DNA of 32,110 bases, taken from the NCBI GenBank assembly GCA_026982415.1, contig JALSHE010000012.1:1-32110 (forward strand), written 5' to 3'. The notes under the pieces are model-generated. The model was not told the DNA's origin, searched no databases, and worked only from the letters and a program-made list of their open reading frames with translations. Shown here one piece after another: positions 29,890-32,110 of the stretch. How positions within the stretch are numbered: the stretch's first letter is position 1; the number at the start of each line of letters is the position of its first letter. The position numbers were made by a program, and so were the translations under genes. Source of the DNA: Robiginitomaculum sp. GTDB lineage: Bacteria; Pseudomonadota; Alphaproteobacteria; Caulobacterales; Maricaulaceae.

Positions 29890-32110
29890 ATGAAAACCGA
29901 TATTTCAGGCTCCCTCACCAAAGCCACCATACGCTCTCCCCTCACCCCGCTTTTCTTGCTGGCCGCCCTCGCCCTTGGCTTGATGGCGCTGATGAATATT
30001 CCCCGCGAAGAAGAACCGCAAATCTCTGTGCCGCTGGTGGATGTGCGCGTTGCCGCACCCGGCCTAACGGCGACCGATGTGGTTGAGCAAGTCTCCAAAC
30101 CCTTGGAAGAAATCTTCAAGGCCATCCCCGAGGTCGAGCATGTCTATTCCGCATCCCAGGACGACGGCGCCCTCATCACAGCCCGCTTTGACGTAGGCAC
30201 AGATGCCGACGACGCCATTTTGCGTATATACGAAAAAGTCAACGCCAATCTTGACCGTATTCCGCCCAATATCCCCCAGCCGCAAATCATCGGGCGCGGC
30301 ATCAATGACGTACCCATTGTCACCCTGACCCTCAGCCCGCAGGACTATACGGGTAATATCTGGAACGACACAAATCTGCGCATGATTGCCAGCGAGTTAC
30401 AGGCGGAAATCATCAAAATTGACGATATTGGCCTGTCAACAATAGTTGGCGGGCGCCCGTTGGAAATCCGGGTTGAACCAGATGTCAATGCGCTGGCCGC
30501 TTACGGCGTCTCCCTGCAAACTCTCGTGCAAACTTTGCGCGGTGCCGCCAATGCATTCCCGGCGGGTATCACCAAATCAGGCGGCAAAGCCTATGTCTTG
30601 CAAGCGGGCGACAGTATTAAATCGCCAGCTGATTTGGAACGCCTTAAAATACGCGGCTCCGGCGGGCGCCAAGTTTATGTCTCTGATGTGGCGAAAGTCT
30701 TGGTTACAGGTCAAGACACGGAATCCCGCGCCTGGTCCTTGGAACGCGCAGAGGGCAGATGGCACACGGCACCTGCCGTCACCCTCGCCCTTGCTAAACG
30801 CCCCGGTGCCAATGCGGTGGTGGTGGCCGAAGAAATCTTGCACAAAGTCGAAGCCCTAAAAGGCGGGCTTATCCCCGAAGGCTTGTCCGTACATGTGACC
30901 CGAAATTACGGCGAAACTGCCGACCATAAGGCCAATGAATTGCTATTTCACTTGGGGCTTGCGACGATTTCCATTGTTATCCTCATCGCCTTTATGATTG
31001 GGCGGCGCGAAGCCTTGGTGACACTCATTGTCATCCCGACCACAATCCTCCTCACTATGTTCGCGTCTTACATGATGGGCTATACCATTAACCGGGTCAG
31101 TTTGTTCGCGCTGATTTTCTCTATCGGGATATTGGTCGATGATGCCATTGTTATGATTGAGAACATCGCCCGCCATTGGGGCATGAATGATGGCCGTTCG
31201 CGGGTAACTGCCGCCGTTAATGCCGTGTCCGAAGTTGGCAATCCCACCATTGTTGCGACCTTGACAGTGATCGCTGCCCTGATGCCTATGATGTTTGTCT
31301 CTGGCCTGATGGGGCCTTATATGGCACCGATTCCGGTTAATGCTTCTGCAGCTATGGTGTTTTCGTTCTTCGTCGCGGTTATCATTGCGCCTTGGCTAAT
31401 GATGAAACTGGCCTCCAAAGCGAAAATCAAACACCACGACCATGAGGATGCGGGCAAATTGGGCAAATTTTACGCCGCCGCCGTGTCGCCGATTATCAAG
31501 ACACGTAAACGCTCATGGGCGTTTCTGATCATAGTTGGTCTGGTGACATTGCTCTCCATGACTTTGTTCGCCACCAAAACCGTGCGGGTGAAATTGCTCC
31601 CGTTCGACAACAAAGCCGAAATGCAAGTTGTGTTGGATCTGCCAGAGGGTGCTGCCCTCGAAGACACGGAACGCGCCTTGTTTACCTTAGCCGAAACCAT
31701 TCGCGGCATCGAAGAGATTGAAAGCATCCAAGCCTATGCAGGTACATCTGCGCCGATAAATTTCAACGGCCTGGTGCGGCATTATTTCTTGCGCCAATCG
31801 CCAGAACAAGGTGATTTGCAAATCAATTTATCAGAGAAAAGCCACCGCAAGCGCAATAGCCACGAAATCGCTTTGGAAATCCGCGAACTGATTAAACATG
31901 CGCCGCTCTACGGCGGTGCCAATGCCAAGGTCGTAGAAGTGCCGCCCGGCCCGCCCGTTATTGCTACCTTGTTAGCCGAGATATACGGCCCGGACGCCGA
32001 GACCCGCCGCGCCGTCGCCGCACAGGTCAAGAAGTTGTTTGAAGATGTTGATTATATCGTTGATGTGGACGACAGTATTGGCGCGCCGCGCCCGCGCTTG
32101 GCCGTGTCTA
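29890..32110 (+). CDS. RND efflux permease (AcrB/HAE1-like, C-terminus outside window)
   Basis: Proton-driven inner-membrane transporter, 740 residues visible of an expected 1000-1050. After the first membrane helix (PLTPLFLLAALALGLMAL) comes the porter domain PREEEPQISVPLVDV, then membrane helices including GILVDDAIVMIEN, the conserved RND signature containing the paired acidic residues for proton relay, and a second periplasmic domain starting after FATKTVRVKLLPFDNKAE. PREEEPQI and ILVDDAIVMIENI resemble AcrB/MdtB-type and close relatives of the CusA branch lacks; metal-specific motifs are not evident in the visible part. The ATG at 29890 follows the adaptor stop by 2 bp. The substrate is unknown; linkage to sqr suggests, weakly, a sulfide- or oxidant-related compound. 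Confidence 0.92.
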   Translation, partial: MKTDISGSLTKATIRSPLTPLFLLAALALGLMALMNIPREEEPQISVPLVDVRVAAPGLTATDVVEQVSKPLEEIFKAIPEVEHVYSASQDDGALITARFDVGTDADDAILRIYEKVNANLDRIPPNIPQPQIIGRGINDVPIVTLTLSPQDYTGNIWNDTNLRMIASELQAEIIKIDDIGLSTIVGGRPLEIRVEPDVNALAAYGVSLQTLVQTLRGAANAFPAGITKSGGKAYVLQAGDSIKSPADLERLKIRGSGGRQVYVSDVAKVLVTGQDTESRAWSLERAEGRWHTAPAVTLALAKRPGANAVVVAEEILHKVEALKGGLIPEGLSVHVTRNYGETADHKANELLFHLGLATISIVILIAFMIGRREALVTLIVIPTTILLTMFASYMMGYTINRVSLFALIFSIGILVDDAIVMIENIARHWGMNDGRSRVTAAVNAVSEVGNPTIVATLTVIAALMPMMFVSGLMGPYMAPIPVNASAAMVFSFFVAVIIAPWLMMKLASKAKIKHHDHEDAGKLGKFYAAAVSPIIKTRKRSWAFLIIVGLVTLLSMTLFATKTVRVKLLPFDNKAEMQVVLDLPEGAALEDTERALFTLAETIRGIEEIESIQAYAGTSAPINFNGLVRHYFLRQSPEQGDLQINLSEKSHRKRNSHEIALEIRELIKHAPLYGGANAKVVEVPPGPPVIATLLAEIYGPDAETRRAVAAQVKKLFEDVDYIVDVDDSIGAPRPRLAVS

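Noticed and set aside
1-32110. CRISPR array, rRNA, prophage or known anti-phage system
   Set aside because: No regularly spaced identical repeats, rRNA sequence, phage structural genes or recognised defence gene set was seen in the window.

Overview
This 32.1 kb window reads as a chromosomal segment of an alphaproteobacterium. The main evidence is the clpP - clpX - lon - tRNA-Val(UAC) neighbourhood on one strand, a TipN-like membrane/coiled-coil protein, an alphaproteobacterial-type small winged-helix-like protein, and a Fur/Irr-type 7-1-7 operator. The moderate GC content and gene content would suit a marine Hyphomonadaceae/Maricaulales-like organism, but that placement is inference.

Layout. 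(1) 1-4913, minus strand: a tightly packed run of a UDP-glucuronate 4-epimerase-like enzyme, a Cys/Met-metabolism PLP enzyme, a short-chain dehydrogenase, an EthA-like Baeyer-Villiger-type monooxygenase and thymidine kinase (cut by the window edge). (2) 5020-7651: a peroxiredoxin with a clear promoter and Fur-family operator, convergent across a shared terminator with a stand-alone Aas-type acyl-ACP/acyl-CoA synthetase that follows an Hpt phosphotransfer protein. (3) 7753-12134, plus strand: a secreted arginine-rich protein with a strong terminator, a CPBP intramembrane protease overlapping a GT-C/STT3-like membrane protein, and a small membrane peptide. A minus-strand 78-aa winged-helix-like protein follows. 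(4) 12558-14810: a 750-aa TipN-like membrane/coiled-coil protein. (5) 14841-18251, minus strand: a three-gene operon of unknown function. It pairs an Hsp70-fold ATPase ending in a membrane hairpin with an upstream membrane protein whose C-terminal half resembles GrpE, followed by an anchored extracytoplasmic protein. This is the best candidate in the window for an undescribed system. Its Shine-Dalgarno sequence lies at the edge of a 160-bp palindromic repeat. (6) 18430-19163: non-coding and decayed DNA with an IS5-type transposase remnant, then tRNA-Val. (7) 19195-27259, minus strand: lon behind a heat-shock (sigma-32-type) promoter, then an oxidative-stress cassette (oxyR, secreted catalase, ankyrin protein) sitting between lon and clpX, then clpX and clpP. 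The hupB gene often found between lon and tRNA-Val is absent. (8) 27378-32110: a sulfide:quinone oxidoreductase divergent from an RND efflux system (adaptor plus permease, the latter cut by the window edge).

Themes. Protein quality control (ClpXP, Lon, the Hsp70/GrpE-like pair, CPBP protease) and peroxide/sulfide defence (peroxiredoxin, OxyR, catalase plus ankyrin partner, SQR) dominate. The peroxiredoxin and oxyR promoters carry related 7-1-7 palindromes, suggesting shared control by a Fur-family (Irr/PerR-like) regulator. The catalase promoter carries a separate LysR-type inverted repeat that OxyR could bind. Functional assignments come from motif reading and remembered family sequences, with no database search.
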